Origin: an uncultured Xylophilus sp.
GTDB lineage: Bacteria; Pseudomonadota; Gammaproteobacteria; Burkholderiales; Burkholderiaceae_C
Direction of reading: 5' to 3'
Length of the DNA stretch: 64,000 bases
Assembly (NCBI GenBank): GCA_913776965.1
Contig: CAJYQL010000101.1
Span: 1 to 64,000, forward strand
Part shown: one piece after another, positions 18,429 to 27,785 of the stretch
Numbering within the stretch: position 1 is the first letter of the stretch
Layout of the letters: each line of letters starts with the position of its first letter
Notes under the pieces: model-generated
What the model was told of the DNA's origin: nothing
What the model saw: the letters and a program-made list of their open reading frames with translations, nothing else
Database searches by the model: none
Made by a program: the position numbers and the translations under genes

Positions 18429-20054
18429 ATGATCGACTTCCAGCACGCCAACGCCTACTCGTCCCTGCGCATCCCGGTCTTCGCGCGCAACGCCGTCTCC
18501 ACCTCGCATCCGCTGGCCGCGCAGGCCGGGCTGCGCATGCTGTGGCAGGGCGGCAATGCGGTCGATGCCGCGATCGCGGCCGCGGCGGCGATGACGATCG
18601 TCGAGCCGGTCAGCAACGGCCTGGGGTCGGACGCGTTCTGCATCCTGTGGGACGGCAAGGAACTGCACGGCCTGAACGCCTCGGGCCGCGCGCCGCAGGG
18701 CTGGACGCCCGAATACTTCCACGGCCGCTACGGCGCCGACAAGGCCGCGCCGCCGCGCCGGGGCGTCGACTCGGTCACCGTGCCGGGCGCGGTCAGCGCC
18801 TGGGTGGCGCTGTCGGAGCGCTTCGGCAAGCTGCCGTTCGCCGACCTGATGGCGCCGGCCGCCGAGATCGCCGAACGCGGCTACCTGGTGCCGCCGGTGG
18901 TGCAGCAGAAGTGGGCCGCCGGCGCGCCGGAGCTGCAGGCGCAGCCGGGCTTCGCCGACTCCTTCCTGCCCCGCGGCCGGGCGCCGCGCGTCGGTGAGCT
19001 GTTCCAGTTTCCGGCAGCGGCCCGTGCGCTGCGCAGCATCGGCGAGACCAAAGGCCGCAGCTTCTACGAGGGCGAGATCGCCGCGGCGGTCGCGGCCTTC
19101 GTGCAGCAGCACGGTGGCTGCCTGAGCGCCGCCGACCTGGCCGCGCACCGGCCCGAATGGGTGACGCCGCTGGCGCAGGACTACCGCGGCTTTACGCTGC
19201 ACGAGATCCCGCCGAACGGCCAGGGCATCGCCGCTCAGATCGCGCTCGGCATCCTGGGCAACTTCGACCTGGCGTCGCTGCCGGTCGATTCGGTCGCGTC
19301 GCAGCACCTGCAGATCGAAGCGGTGAAGCTGGCCTTCGCCGACGTGTACCGCTACGTGGCCGAGCCGGGCGGCATGGAGGTCACGCCCGAGCAGATGCTG
19401 GACGCCGGCTACCTCGCCGAGCGTGCGAAGCTGATCGATCCAAAGCGCGCGCAGGACTTCAAGGCCGGCAACCCGGTCAAGGGCGGCACGATCTACCTGA
19501 CCGCCGCCGACGAGAGCGGGATGATGGTCAGCTTCATCCAGAGCAACTTCGCCGGCTTCGGCTCCGGCGTGGTCGAGCCGACCTTCGGCATCAGCCTGCA
19601 GAACCGCGGCCACGGCTTCAACACTGATCCGCGCGGCGCCAACCGTGCCAACCTGGTGGCGCCCGGCAAGCGGCCGTTCCACACGATCATCCCGGCCTTC
19701 CTGACCCACAGCGGCCAGCCGGTGATGAGCTTCGGCGTGATGGGCGGCAACATGCAGCCGCAGGGCCATATGCAGACCGTCGTGCGCATGCTCGACTACC
19801 AGCAGAACCCGCAGATCGCCTGCGACGCGCCGCGCTGGCGCTTCAACGAGGGCCTGGAGATCAACGTCGAGGCGGCGATGGACCCGGCCACGGTGCAGGG
19901 ACTGCAGGCGCTCGGCCACCAGGTCGCGGTGATCGACGATCCGTACCAGGATTTCGGCGCCGGCCAGTTCATCTGGCGCATGGGCGATCCGGCGACCGAG
20001 GGCTACCTCGTAGCCAGCGATCCGCGGCGCGACGGCCTCGCTGCCGGGTTCTAA
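18429..20054 (+). CDS. Gamma-glutamyltransferase family hydrolase (Ntn fold), no signal peptide
   Basis: 541 residues, self-processing N-terminal-nucleophile enzyme. HPLAAQAGLRML and GGNAVDAAIAAAAAM (residues 27-55) and the predicted catalytic Thr354 in KGGTIYLTAADESG match gamma-glutamyltransferases; cleavage before T354 would give two chains. FGVMGGNMQPQGH near residue 440 is the conserved glycine loop. Unlike secreted E. coli Ggt the N-terminus (MIDFQHANAYSS) has no signal peptide, so the enzyme should act in the cytoplasm on an imported substrate. It pairs with the upstream Bug receptor. The true substrate may be a gamma-glutamyl amide or an acylated compound. Confidence 0.87.
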   Translation: MIDFQHANAYSSLRIPVFARNAVSTSHPLAAQAGLRMLWQGGNAVDAAIAAAAAMTIVEPVSNGLGSDAFCILWDGKELHGLNASGRAPQGWTPEYFHGRYGADKAAPPRRGVDSVTVPGAVSAWVALSERFGKLPFADLMAPAAEIAERGYLVPPVVQQKWAAGAPELQAQPGFADSFLPRGRAPRVGELFQFPAAARALRSIGETKGRSFYEGEIAAAVAAFVQQHGGCLSAADLAAHRPEWVTPLAQDYRGFTLHEIPPNGQGIAAQIALGILGNFDLASLPVDSVASQHLQIEAVKLAFADVYRYVAEPGGMEVTPEQMLDAGYLAERAKLIDPKRAQDFKAGNPVKGGTIYLTAADESGMMVSFIQSNFAGFGSGVVEPTFGISLQNRGHGFNTDPRGANRANLVAPGKRPFHTIIPAFLTHSGQPVMSFGVMGGNMQPQGHMQTVVRMLDYQQNPQIACDAPRWRFNEGLEINVEAAMDPATVQGLQALGHQVAVIDDPYQDFGAGQFIWRMGDPATEGYLVASDPRRDGLAAGF

Positions 20055-20058
20055 AGGG

Positions 20059-20160
20059 AAACCCCCCGAGCGGCTGCGCCGCTCCCCCCCTTTGCTGCGC
20101 AAGGGGGGCGACGCTGGCGGACCGGCGGAGCCGGACCCGTGGCGTCCCGCGTGAAACGAC
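20059..20160. repeat. C-rich double hairpin, probable dispersed intergenic repeat
   Basis: Directly after the gamma-glutamyltransferase stop are AGCGGC-TGC-GCCGCT (20069-20083) and a second stem of C-run and G-run (20085-20092 / 20101-20108) around GCTGCGC, followed by GGCGGACCGGCGGAGCCGG. This composition is typical of intergenic repeats in Comamonadaceae (from memory). No T-tract follows, so it is not a standard terminator, though it may protect or end the transcript. Confidence 0.6.
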
Positions 20161-20194
20161 CGCTGTGGGCGTCGGCGGAGGAGCGGGGTGCCGA

Positions 20195-21085
20195 CTACGG
20201 AGGCAGCAGGAGGTCGCGCTGTGTTTCGGCGATACCGCGCAGGGCATCCCACACCGCGCGCATGCGCGGCAGGTGCTTGATCTCCTGCGGCATCGACATC
20301 CAGAAGGTGCGTTCGAAGGCGACCTGGCCGGGCAGTAGGCGCACCAGCCGCGGGTCGCGGTCGGCGAGGAAGGCGGGCAGCACCGCCACCCCGGCGCCGG
20401 CCGCCGCCGCATGCTGCTGCGCGACCACGCTGGTGCTGCGCAATACGAAGCGCTGCGGGCCGCCGAGCTCCTGCAGGTACTGCAGTTCCTTGCTGAAGAT
20501 CAGGTCGTCCACGTAGCCGATGAAACCGTGGCGGCGCAGTTCGTCGGGCGATGCGGGCATACCCTGGGCGTCGAGGTAGGCCGGCGACGCATAGGGATAG
20601 AGCGCATAGGTGCAGAGCCGCGTCACCACGAACGGGCCGCGCACCGGCCGCTCCAGCGCGACCACGATGTCGGCTTCCCGGCGCGAGATGTTGACCGTCT
20701 TGGAAACGGCGACCAGGTCGATGGCCAGCCGGGGATGCCCGGCCGCGAACAGCGCCAAGCGCGGCGCCAGCACCACCGTGCCGAAACCCTCGGTCGCGCC
20801 GATGCGGATCGCACCGGCGAGGGTCTCCTGCCGGTCGTCGCTCGCGCCTTGCAAGGCCAGCGCGGCGTGCTCCATCGCTTCGGCGCGCGGCAGCAGTTCA
20901 CGGCCGCGCTCGGTCAGCACCATGCCGGCCGCCTGCCGGGTGAAGAGCGCGGCGCCCAGGTGCTTCTCCAGCGACTGGATGCGGCGCGAGACGGTAGTGT
21001 GGTCGACCGCCAGACGCCGGGCGGCGGCGACCAGCGTGCCGGTGCGGGCGAGTTCGAGGAAGAAGCGGAGGTTGTCCCAGTCCAT
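20195..21085 (-). CDS. LysR-family regulator of the valine-degradation operon (predicted)
   Basis: 296 residues: LysR winged helix (WDNLRFFLELARTGTLVAAARRLAVDHTTVSRRI, residues 3-40) and effector-binding domain. It is divergent from mmsA, with 128 bp between start codons that contain two GCA-N4-TGC inverted motifs, so it is the likely regulator of the five catabolic genes. The N-terminus MDWDNLRFF resembles the group of LysR proteins that often control aldehyde-dehydrogenase or acyl-CoA genes. The ATG at 21083-21085 is chosen over an upstream one because it directly precedes the HTH. Confidence 0.87.
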   Translation of the reverse strand: MDWDNLRFFLELARTGTLVAAARRLAVDHTTVSRRIQSLEKHLGAALFTRQAAGMVLTERGRELLPRAEAMEHAALALQGASDDRQETLAGAIRIGATEGFGTVVLAPRLALFAAGHPRLAIDLVAVSKTVNISRREADIVVALERPVRGPFVVTRLCTYALYPYASPAYLDAQGMPASPDELRRHGFIGYVDDLIFSKELQYLQELGGPQRFVLRSTSVVAQQHAAAAGAGVAVLPAFLADRDPRLVRLLPGQVAFERTFWMSMPQEIKHLPRMRAVWDALRGIAETQRDLLLPP

Positions 21086-21108
21086 GCGGTGTGTGCCGCG
21101 TCGTGCTG

Positions 21109-21161
21109 TGCAGAAATGCAAAGCCGCATGCAGTGATGCCTATTGTCTCGGCAAATTTGCA
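21109..21161. promoter_or_regulatory. Two LysR-type operator candidates before mmsA
   Basis: TGCAGAAATGCA (21109-21120) and GGCAAATTTGCA (21150-21161) both contain GCA-N4-TGC half-sites; the second includes the perfect palindrome GCAAATTTGC (21151-21160). Their starts are 41 bp apart, about four helical turns, in the gap between the LysR gene and mmsA, as expected for a recognition and an activation site. Confidence 0.6.
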
Positions 21162-21213
21162 GACATAGCATGCGTCGTTGACCCGTGACCATTCCCGAGA
21201 AGGAGACACACCC

Positions 21214-22734
21214 ATGTCCGCATTGCCCAGCGCCGCCACTGCGCTGACCGTCAAGCTGCTGATCGACGGCCGCTTCGTCGAATCGCGTTCCACCCAGTGG
21301 CGCGACGTGATCAACCCCGCGACCCAGGAAGTGCTGGCGCGCGTGCCTTTCGCCACGCAGGACGAGGTGGACCAGGCGGTCGCCGCGGCGCAGCGCGCCT
21401 TCAAGACCTGGCGCAAGACGGCGATCGGCGCCCGCGCCCGCATCTTCCTGAAGTACCAGCAGCTGATCCGCGAGAACATGAAGGAACTGGCCGCGATCCT
21501 CACGGCCGAGCAGGGCAAGACCCTGGCCGATGCCGAGGGCGACGTGTTCCGCGGCCTGGAGGTGGTGGAGCATGCCGCCGGCATCGGCAACCTGCAGCTC
21601 GGCGAACTGGCCAACAACGTGGCCGGCGGCGTCGATACCTACACCCTGCTGCAGCCGCTGGGCGTCTGCGCCGGCATCACGCCGTTCAACTTCCCCGCGA
21701 TGATCCCGCTGTGGATGTTTCCGATGGCGATCGCCTGCGGCAACACCTTCGTGCTCAAACCCTCCGAGCAGGACCCGATGGTCACGATGCGGCTGTGCGA
21801 GCTGGCGCTGGAGGCGGGCATCCCGCCGGGCGTGCTGAACGTGGTGCACGGCGGCGAAGACGTCGTCAACGCCCTGTGCGACCACCCGGACATCAAGGCC
21901 ATCTCCTTCGTCGGCTCGACCAGGGTCGGTACCCACGTCTACCAGCGCGCGACGCTCGCCGGCAAGCGTGCGCAATGCATGATGGGCGCGAAGAACCACG
22001 CGATCGTGCTGCCCGATGCGAACAAGGAGCAGACGCTCAACGCCATCGCCGGCGCGGCCTTCGGTGCCGCCGGCCAGCGCTGCATGGCGCTGTCGGTGGT
22101 GGTGCTGGTCGGCGAGGCGCAGCAGTGGGTGCCGGAACTGGTCGCCAAGGCAAAAACGCTGAAGATCGGCGCCGGCACCGAGGCCGGCGTGGATGTGGGG
22201 CCGCTGGTGTCCTGCGCTGCGCACGAACGCGTCGTCGGCCTGATCGAGCGGGGCGTGGCCGACGGCGCGACCCTGGAGCTCGACGGCCGCAACCCGCAGG
22301 TGCCCGGATTCGAGAAGGGCCACTTCGTCGGCCCGACGATCTTCTCGGGCGCGAAGCCGGGTATGTCGATCTACGACCAGGAGGTCTTCGGCCCGGTGCT
22401 GGCGCTGGCGGCCGCAGCCGACATCGACGAGGCCATCGCCTTCATCAACGCCAATCCCAACGGCAACGGCACCGCGATCTTCACCCAGTCGGGCGCCGCG
22501 GCCCGCCGCTTCCAGGAGGACATCGACGTGGGCCAGATCGGCATCAACGTGCCGATCCCGGTGCCGGTGCCGATCTTCTCGTTCAGCGGCTCCCGGGCCT
22601 CGAAGCTCGGCGACCTGGGCCCCTACGGCAAGCAGGTTGTATTGTTCTACACGCAGACCAAGACCGTGACCGCCCGCTGGTTCGACGACAGCACCGTCGC
22701 CCACGGCGTGAACACCACTATCAGCCTGAAGTGA
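21214..22734 (+). CDS. mmsA: CoA-acylating methylmalonate-semialdehyde dehydrogenase
   Basis: Converts methylmalonate semialdehyde to propionyl-CoA with NAD and CoA, the last step of the valine branch. 506 residues, usual length. Aldehyde-dehydrogenase fold with [27 protein letters not shown] cofactor region (about 145-170), FVGSTRVG, and catalytic Cys290 in [15 protein letters not shown] and [19 protein letters not shown] are MmsA features. The ATG at 21214 has a GAGAAGGAGAC ribosome site; an in-frame ATG 36 bp upstream lacks one. It is the first gene of an operon with enoyl-CoA hydratase, mmsB, a hydroxyisobutyryl-CoA hydrolase and an acyl-CoA dehydrogenase. Confidence 0.95.
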   Translation: MSALPSAATALTVKLLIDGRFVESRSTQWRDVINPATQEVLARVPFATQDEVDQAVAAAQRAFKTWRKTAIGARARIFLKYQQLIRENMKELAAILTAEQGKTLADAEGDVFRGLEVVEHAAGIGNLQLGELANNVAGGVDTYTLLQPLGVCAGITPFNFPAMIPLWMFPMAIACGNTFVLKPSEQDPMVTMRLCELALEAGIPPGVLNVVHGGEDVVNALCDHPDIKAISFVGSTRVGTHVYQRATLAGKRAQCMMGAKNHAIVLPDANKEQTLNAIAGAAFGAAGQRCMALSVVVLVGEAQQWVPELVAKAKTLKIGAGTEAGVDVGPLVSCAAHERVVGLIERGVADGATLELDGRNPQVPGFEKGHFVGPTIFSGAKPGMSIYDQEVFGPVLALAAAADIDEAIAFINANPNGNGTAIFTQSGAAARRFQEDIDVGQIGINVPIPVPVPIFSFSGSRASKLGDLGPYGKQVVLFYTQTKTVTARWFDDSTVAHGVNTTISLK

Positions 22735-22747
22735 AGGACGCATCCCC

Positions 22748-23524
22748 ATGACCTACGAGAACATCCTGCTCGAACGACGCGGCAAGGTCGCGCTGATCAC
22801 GCTCAACCGGCCGAAGGCGCTCAACGCCCTGTCGCCCGACCTGACCCGCGAGCTCGGCGAGGCACTCGACCTGCTGGAGCAGGACGAAGGCGTCGCCGCC
22901 GTGGTCGTGACCGGCAGCGAGAAGGCGTTCGCGGCCGGGGCCGACATCAAGGTGATGAAGGACTGGACGTACATGGACGTCTACAAGTCCGACTTCATCA
23001 CCGCGACCTGGGAGCGCATCGCCAGCTTCCGCAAGCCGACCATCGCTGCGGTCGCCGGCTACGCCCTCGGCGGCGGCTGCGAGCTGGCGATGATGTGCGA
23101 CTTCATCCTGGCCGCCGATACCGCCAAGTTCGGCCAGCCGGAGATCACCATCGGCACCATCCCCGGCGCCGGCGGCACTCAGCGGCTGACCCGCTTCGTC
23201 GGCAAATCCAAGGCGATGGAGATGGTGCTGACCGGCCGCACGATGGACGCGGCCGAGGCCGAGCGCTGCGGCTTGGTGTCGCGCGTGCTGCCGGCGGCCG
23301 AGCTGGTGGACGAGGCCATCCGCGTGGCCGAACGCATCGGCGAACTGTCGCAGCCGATCGTGATGATGGCCAAGGACGCGGTCAACCGCGCCTACGAGAC
23401 CACGCTCGCCGAGGGCGTGCATTTCGAGCGCCGGCTGTTCCATTCGACCTTCGCGGTCGAGGACCAGAAGGAGGGCATGAACGCCTTCGCCGAAAAGCGC
23501 AAACCGTCGTTCCAGAACCGCTGA
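22748..23524 (+). CDS. Enoyl-CoA hydratase (methacrylyl-CoA hydration predicted)
   Basis: Crotonase-fold hydratase of 258 residues, the standard short-chain enoyl-CoA hydratase length. Motifs: [14 protein letters not shown] (oxyanion hole), [19 protein letters not shown] and [19 protein letters not shown] with the two catalytic glutamates. It is likely to hydrate methacrylyl-CoA to 3-hydroxyisobutyryl-CoA in valine degradation, deduced from its neighbours mmsA, mmsB and the hydrolase; broader fatty-acid specificity is possible. It starts 13 bp after mmsA. Confidence 0.92.
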   Translation: MTYENILLERRGKVALITLNRPKALNALSPDLTRELGEALDLLEQDEGVAAVVVTGSEKAFAAGADIKVMKDWTYMDVYKSDFITATWERIASFRKPTIAAVAGYALGGGCELAMMCDFILAADTAKFGQPEITIGTIPGAGGTQRLTRFVGKSKAMEMVLTGRTMDAAEAERCGLVSRVLPAAELVDEAIRVAERIGELSQPIVMMAKDAVNRAYETTLAEGVHFERRLFHSTFAVEDQKEGMNAFAEKRKPSFQNR

Positions 23525-23559
23525 CCGACGGCCGCGGTACCAGAACAAGGAGACAACGC

Positions 23560-24447
23560 ATGAAGATCGGATTTCTCGGCCTGGGCAACATGGGCGCACC
23601 CATGGCGCGCAACCTGCTCAAGGCCGGCCACACGCTGACCGTGCTGGACTTGGTGCCGGCGGCCGTGGCGGCGCTGGCCGAAGCAGGCGCTGCGACCGCC
23701 GACAGCCCTGCCGCCCTGGCCGCATCGGATGCCGAGCTGATCGTCACCATGCTGCCGGCGTCGGCCCATGTCCGCTCGGTGTACCTCGGCCCGGACGGCC
23801 TGCTGGCGCGGGTGCGGCCCGGCGTGCGCCTCGTGGACTGCTCCACCATCGACCCCCATACCGCCCGCGAGGTGGCCGCCGCGGCGGCTGTGCAGGGCAA
23901 CCCGATGGTCGATGCGCCGGTTTCCGGCGGCACTGGGGGCGCCGAGGCCGGCACGCTGACCTTCATGGTCGGCGGCAGCGAGGCCGACTTCGCGGCGGTG
24001 CAGCCGGTGCTGGCCGCGATGGGCAAGAACATCGTGCACTGCGGCGGCCCCGGCAACGGGCAGGTCGCCAAGGTCGCGAACAACATGCTGCTCGGCATCT
24101 CGATGGTCGGCGTGGCCGAGGCGATGGCGCTCGGCGTGGCGCTCGGCATGGACGCGCAGGTGCTGGCCGGGGTGATCAACACCTCCAGCGGCCGCTGCTG
24201 GAGCAGCGATACCTACAACCCGTTCCCCGGCGTGCTGGCGACCGCACCGGCGTCGCGCGGCTACACCGGCGGCTTCGGCGCCGACCTGATGCTGAAGGAC
24301 CTGGGCCTCGCGACCGAGGCGGCGCGGCTGGCGAAGCAGCCGGTGGTGCTCGGCGCGGTGGCGCAGCAGCTCTACCAGAGCTTCAGCCTGCAGGGCCACG
24401 GCGCGCTCGACTTCTCGGCCATCATCCGCCAGTACCGGAAGGGCTGA
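23560..24447 (+). CDS. mmsB: 3-hydroxyisobutyrate dehydrogenase
   Basis: Oxidises 3-hydroxyisobutyrate to methylmalonate semialdehyde with NAD. 295 residues, normal for the beta-hydroxyacid dehydrogenase family. It has a Rossmann N-terminus GFLGLGNMGAPMA (4-16), the substrate motif DAPVSGGTGGAEAGTL (118-133) and catalytic K171 in GQVAKVANN. AAGGAG-type ribosome site (AAGGAG at 23547-23552) before the ATG. It is third in the valine operon; its product is the substrate of MmsA. Confidence 0.95.
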   Translation: MKIGFLGLGNMGAPMARNLLKAGHTLTVLDLVPAAVAALAEAGAATADSPAALAASDAELIVTMLPASAHVRSVYLGPDGLLARVRPGVRLVDCSTIDPHTAREVAAAAAVQGNPMVDAPVSGGTGGAEAGTLTFMVGGSEADFAAVQPVLAAMGKNIVHCGGPGNGQVAKVANNMLLGISMVGVAEAMALGVALGMDAQVLAGVINTSSGRCWSSDTYNPFPGVLATAPASRGYTGGFGADLMLKDLGLATEAARLAKQPVVLGAVAQQLYQSFSLQGHGALDFSAIIRQYRKG

Positions 24448-24451
24448 GTCC

Positions 24452-25555
24452 ATGGGCGAACCTGCGAACGCACCGGTCGTCCTGGCGACCGTGCAGGACG
24501 GCATCGGCGTCCTGACCCTCAACCGGCCCGCCGCGCTGAACGCCCTGTCGCTCGACATGGTGCGCGGGCTGCAGCAGGCGCTGTCGCGCTGGGCGACCGA
24601 CGACGCTGTGCGCGCCGTCGTGTTCCGCGGCGCGGGCGAGAAGGGCTTCTGCGCCGGTGGCGACATCCGCGCGCTGCACGACAGCTTCAAGGCCGGCACC
24701 GACGCGCACATGACCTTCTTCGAGGAGGAATACGCGCTCGACCTGGCGATCCACCGCTACCCCAAGCCGACCGTCGCGCTGATGGACGGCTACACCATGG
24801 GCGGCGGCATGGGCATCGCGCAGGGCACGGCAGTGCGGATCGTGACCGAACGCACCCGTATAGCGATGCCTGAGGTCGGCATCGGCTATTTCCCGGACGT
24901 GGGCGGCACCTGGTTCCTATCGCGGCTGCCGGGGGCGGTGGGGTTGTATCTCGGGCTGACCGGCGTGCAGATCCAGGCGGCCGATGCGCTGTACTGCGGC
25001 CTGGCGGATCTGCAGATGCCGTCGGCGGGGATCGCGGATGCTGCAGCCGCACTAGCGCAAGCAGACTGGACCCAACCGCCGGTGGAGGCGGCGCGCACGG
25101 CGCTCGGCCTTACGGCGCCCGATCCGACGCAGGCACCGCTGGCCGCGCTGCGCGAGGCGATCGACCTGCATTTCGGCGCCCCGGACGTGCCGGCCATCCT
25201 GCGCTCGCTCGCCTCCGAGACGCGGCCGGCGTTCGCGGACTGGGCGGCGAAGACGCTCGCGACGATGCAGGCCCGTTCGCCGCTCGCGATGTGCGTCACG
25301 CTCGAGGCGCTGCGACGCGGCGCGCTGCTCACGCTGCCCGAATGCCTGCAGATGGAATACGCGCTCGACCGCCAGTGGTTCCCGCGCGGCGACATCGTCG
25401 AAGGCGTTCGTGCGCTGATCGTCGACAAGGACAAGCGGCCGCGCTGGACGCCGGCCACGCTCGCCGAGGTCGACGAGGCGCTGGTCCAGTCCTTCTTCGT
25501 CGACGAGGAAACACCGCCGATGCTGGCGGCCGCAGGAGCCGCCGATGGGCACTGA
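24452..25555 (+). CDS. 3-hydroxyisobutyryl-CoA hydrolase
   Basis: Crotonase-family thioesterase of 367 residues, longer than hydratases and as expected for [53 protein letters not shown] and the long C-terminal extension are characteristic; PDVGG replaces the PGAGG of hydratases. It releases free 3-hydroxyisobutyrate for mmsB. It starts 4 bp after mmsB and overlaps the next gene by 11 bp, so the five genes form one transcription unit. Confidence 0.94.
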   Translation: MGEPANAPVVLATVQDGIGVLTLNRPAALNALSLDMVRGLQQALSRWATDDAVRAVVFRGAGEKGFCAGGDIRALHDSFKAGTDAHMTFFEEEYALDLAIHRYPKPTVALMDGYTMGGGMGIAQGTAVRIVTERTRIAMPEVGIGYFPDVGGTWFLSRLPGAVGLYLGLTGVQIQAADALYCGLADLQMPSAGIADAAAALAQADWTQPPVEAARTALGLTAPDPTQAPLAALREAIDLHFGAPDVPAILRSLASETRPAFADWAAKTLATMQARSPLAMCVTLEALRRGALLTLPECLQMEYALDRQWFPRGDIVEGVRALIVDKDKRPRWTPATLAEVDEALVQSFFVDEETPPMLAAAGAADGH

Positions 25556-26705
25556 AACGAACACGGGTTTCACCGAAGAGCAGACCATGGTCCGCGACAT
25601 GGTGCGCGACTTCGCCCGCCGCGAGATCGCGCCCCATGCCGAGGCCTGGAGCCGCGCCGGCTGGATCGACGACGGCGTGGTCGCGCAGATGGGTGCGCTC
25701 GGGCTGCTGGGCATGGTGGTGCCGGAGGAGTGGGGCGGTTCGTACACCGACTACGTCGCCTACGCGCTGGCGGTGGAAGAAATCTCCGTCGCCGACGGCG
25801 CCACCGGCGCGCTGATGAGCATCCACAACTCGGTCGGCTGCGGCCCGCTGCTGCGCCACGGCTCCGACGCGCAGAAACAGCGCTGGCTGCGGTCGCTCGC
25901 GAGCGGCGAGACGATCGGCTGCTTCTGCCTGACCGAGCCGCAGGCCGGCTCCGAGGCGCACAACTTGCGCACCCGCGCGGTGCTGCGCGACGGTCGCTGG
26001 GTGATCGACGGCGCCAAGCAGTTCGTGAGCAACGGCAAGCGCGCCGGCCTCGCGATCGTCTTCGCGGTGACCGACCCGGCAGCCGGCAAGAAGGGCATCT
26101 CCGCCTTCCTGGTGCCGACCGACACGCCCGGCTTCATCGTGAACCGGGTGGAGCACAAGATGGGCATCCGCGCCTCCGACACCTGCGCGATCACGCTGGA
26201 CCAGTGCGCGGTGCCGGAGGACCACATGCTCGGCGAGCCCGGGCGTGGCCTGGCGATCGCGCTGTCGAACCTGGAGGGCGGGCGCATCGGCATCGCGGCG
26301 CAGGCGCTCGGCATCGCCCGGGCGGCCTTCGAGGCGGCGCTCGCCTATGCGAACGACCGGGTGCAGTTCGGGCATCCAATCGCCGGGCACCAGGCGATCG
26401 CCCACATGCTGGCCGACATGCACACGCAGATCAACGCCGCACGGCTGCTGGTGCTGCATGCGGCACGGCTGCGCAGCGCGGGGCTGCCCTGCCTGTCGGA
26501 GGCGTCGCAGGCCAAGCTGTTCGCCTCGGAGATGGCCGAGCGGGTCTGCTCCAAGGCGGTGCAGATCCACGGCGGCTACGGTTACCTGGAGGACTATCCG
26601 GTCGAGCGCTACTACCGCGATGCGCGGATCACGCAGATCTACGAGGGCTCCAGCGAGATCCAGCGCATGCTGATTGCCCGCAGCCTGCAGGACTACGCGC
26701 CCTAG
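25545..26705 (+). CDS. Acyl-CoA dehydrogenase, isobutyryl-CoA type (predicted)
   Basis: FAD flavoprotein of 386 residues, usual ACAD length. [14 protein letters not shown] contacts FAD and substrate, KQFVSNG follows, and the catalytic base is Glu367 in [13 protein letters not shown]. In this operon it should oxidise isobutyryl-CoA to methacrylyl-CoA, opening the valine branch and passing electrons to ETF; short branched-chain specificity is inferred from context. CAGGAG ribosome site lies within the end of the preceding gene. Confidence 0.93.
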   Translation: MGTETNTGFTEEQTMVRDMVRDFARREIAPHAEAWSRAGWIDDGVVAQMGALGLLGMVVPEEWGGSYTDYVAYALAVEEISVADGATGALMSIHNSVGCGPLLRHGSDAQKQRWLRSLASGETIGCFCLTEPQAGSEAHNLRTRAVLRDGRWVIDGAKQFVSNGKRAGLAIVFAVTDPAAGKKGISAFLVPTDTPGFIVNRVEHKMGIRASDTCAITLDQCAVPEDHMLGEPGRGLAIALSNLEGGRIGIAAQALGIARAAFEAALAYANDRVQFGHPIAGHQAIAHMLADMHTQINAARLLVLHAARLRSAGLPCLSEASQAKLFASEMAERVCSKAVQIHGGYGYLEDYPVERYYRDARITQIYEGSSEIQRMLIARSLQDYAP

Positions 26706-26726
26706 CCGCGGGTCTGCCGCCGGCCG

Positions 26727-27524
26727 TCAGATCATCGGCGTGACCGCGCCGTCCATCGCGAGGATTGCGCCGGTGATGTAGCTGGCGCGCGGCGAGGCGA
26801 GGAACACCACCGCGTTGGCGATTTCCTCCGGCTCCGCCACGCGGCCGAGCGGCATGCGGGCGGTGGCCTGCCGCAGCGCGGCCTCGGGTGCTATGCCCTG
26901 CACCTTGGCATCGGCTTCCAGGCCCTGCTGGAGACGGGCGGTCAGCGTCAGCCCCGGATTCACGGCATTCACCCGCACGCCGCGCGGTCCGTACGCGGCC
27001 GCCATGCCGGCACTCACCAGCATCAGCGCGGCATTGGCGGCACCACCTGCCATGTGGGCCGGGTTCGCGACCTTGCCGCCCATGCCGACCACGTTGACGA
27101 TCGCGCCCTGGCCCCGTGCCGCCATGCGCTTGACCGCCGGGTCGAGCATGTGGATGTAGGTGAAGTATTTGGCGTCCATCGCCGCATGCCAGGCGGCGGC
27201 ATCGAGGTCGGCGGGCGCGGCGCGGCGGGCGGCACCGGCGGAATTGACCAGCACGTCGACCGGCCCGAAGGCCGCCTCGGCCGCATCGAGCGCCGCGACG
27301 GCGGATGCGGGGTCGCGCAGGTCGGCCGGGTACAGGCCGATCCGGTCCGCCGCGTCTGCGAACTGGCCCCGCAAGGTGTCGCGCGCCTGTGTCAGATGGC
27401 CCGCGTCGCGGGAGACGAGGCTGACTCGGGCGCCTTCCTGCAGAAAGCCCAGCGTGCAGGCCAGGCCGATGCCCTTGCTGCCTCCGGTGATCAGTACGTG
27501 GCGGTCCTGGAGATGAAGGTCCAT
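26727..27524 (-). CDS. SDR-fold protein lacking the catalytic triad
   Basis: 265 residues with a complete short-chain dehydrogenase fold: TGGSKGIG cofactor loop (13-20), NSAG (94-97) and a C-terminal PLGRVAEPEEIANAVVFLASP typical of the FabG-like group. The triad is absent: the Ser position is G147 (NVVGMGG), the Tyr position is G160 and the Lys position is N164 (GGAANAAL). The rest of the frame is undamaged, so this looks like a stable non-classical family rather than a decayed gene. It may bind NAD(P) without dehydrogenation, or use other residues. It converges with the valine operon; role unknown. Confidence 0.85.
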   Translation of the reverse strand: MDLHLQDRHVLITGGSKGIGLACTLGFLQEGARVSLVSRDAGHLTQARDTLRGQFADAADRIGLYPADLRDPASAVAALDAAEAAFGPVDVLVNSAGAARRAAPADLDAAAWHAAMDAKYFTYIHMLDPAVKRMAARGQGAIVNVVGMGGKVANPAHMAGGAANAALMLVSAGMAAAYGPRGVRVNAVNPGLTLTARLQQGLEADAKVQGIAPEAALRQATARMPLGRVAEPEEIANAVVFLASPRASYITGAILAMDGAVTPMI

Positions 27525-27567
27525 GGCAGGCACTCGCAAAAAGGTGATCGTTCTCCGCGGCCTCCGC

Positions 27568-27595
27568 TTGTCGTCCTGCCGAAGCAGGCTATAAT
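27568..27595 (+). promoter_or_regulatory. tRNA-Met promoter (TTGTCG, 16 bp, TATAAT)
   Basis: A perfect -10 TATAAT (27590-27595) stands 9 bp before the mature tRNA 5' end, with TTGTCG (27568-27573) at 16 bp as -35. Distance and strength fit a tRNA promoter. Confidence 0.8.
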
Positions 27596-27604
27596 TCGAG
27601 GCTC

Positions 27605-27681
27605 GGCGCTTTAGCTCAGTCGGTTAGAGCGATGGAATCATAATCCACAGGTCCGCGGTTCGAGTCCGTGAAGCGCCACCA
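27605..27681 (+). tRNA. tRNA-Met (CAU)
   Basis: A 77-nt cloverleaf with encoded CCA: acceptor GGCGCTT/AAGCGCC, D stem GCTC/GAGC, anticodon loop ATCATAA with CAT at 27639-27641, and T arm CGCGG-TTCGAGT-CCGTG. The structure fits elongator tRNA-Met. CAU is also the anticodon gene sequence of lysidine-modified tRNA-Ile2, but the ATGGAATCATAATCCAC arm resembles beta-proteobacterial elongator tRNA-Met. A strong promoter and terminator flank it, so it is a monocistronic gene. Confidence 0.96.
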
Positions 27682-27689
27682 ACATCCGG

Positions 27690-27721
27690 AAGGGGCTATG
27701 TGCACACGTAGCCCCTTTTTC
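27690..27721 (+). terminator. Rho-independent terminator after tRNA-Met
   Basis: AAGGGGCTATGTG and its near-complement CACGTAGCCCCTT form a stem of about 12 bp with one wobble, ending in a T6 run at 27716-27721. Confidence 0.9.
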
Positions 27722-27785
27722 TTTGAGCGCGGGGATGGTGGATTCCTGTTGCACTCTGCCGGCTGCTGCTCCATACGATGGCGGC

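Noticed and set aside
17175-20054. One long rightward frame that seems to fuse the receptor region with the gamma-glutamyltransferase
   Set aside because: The part before 18429 is a shifted frame of the Bug gene with Arg/Gly-rich nonsense; the true genes have their own starts and ribosome sites.
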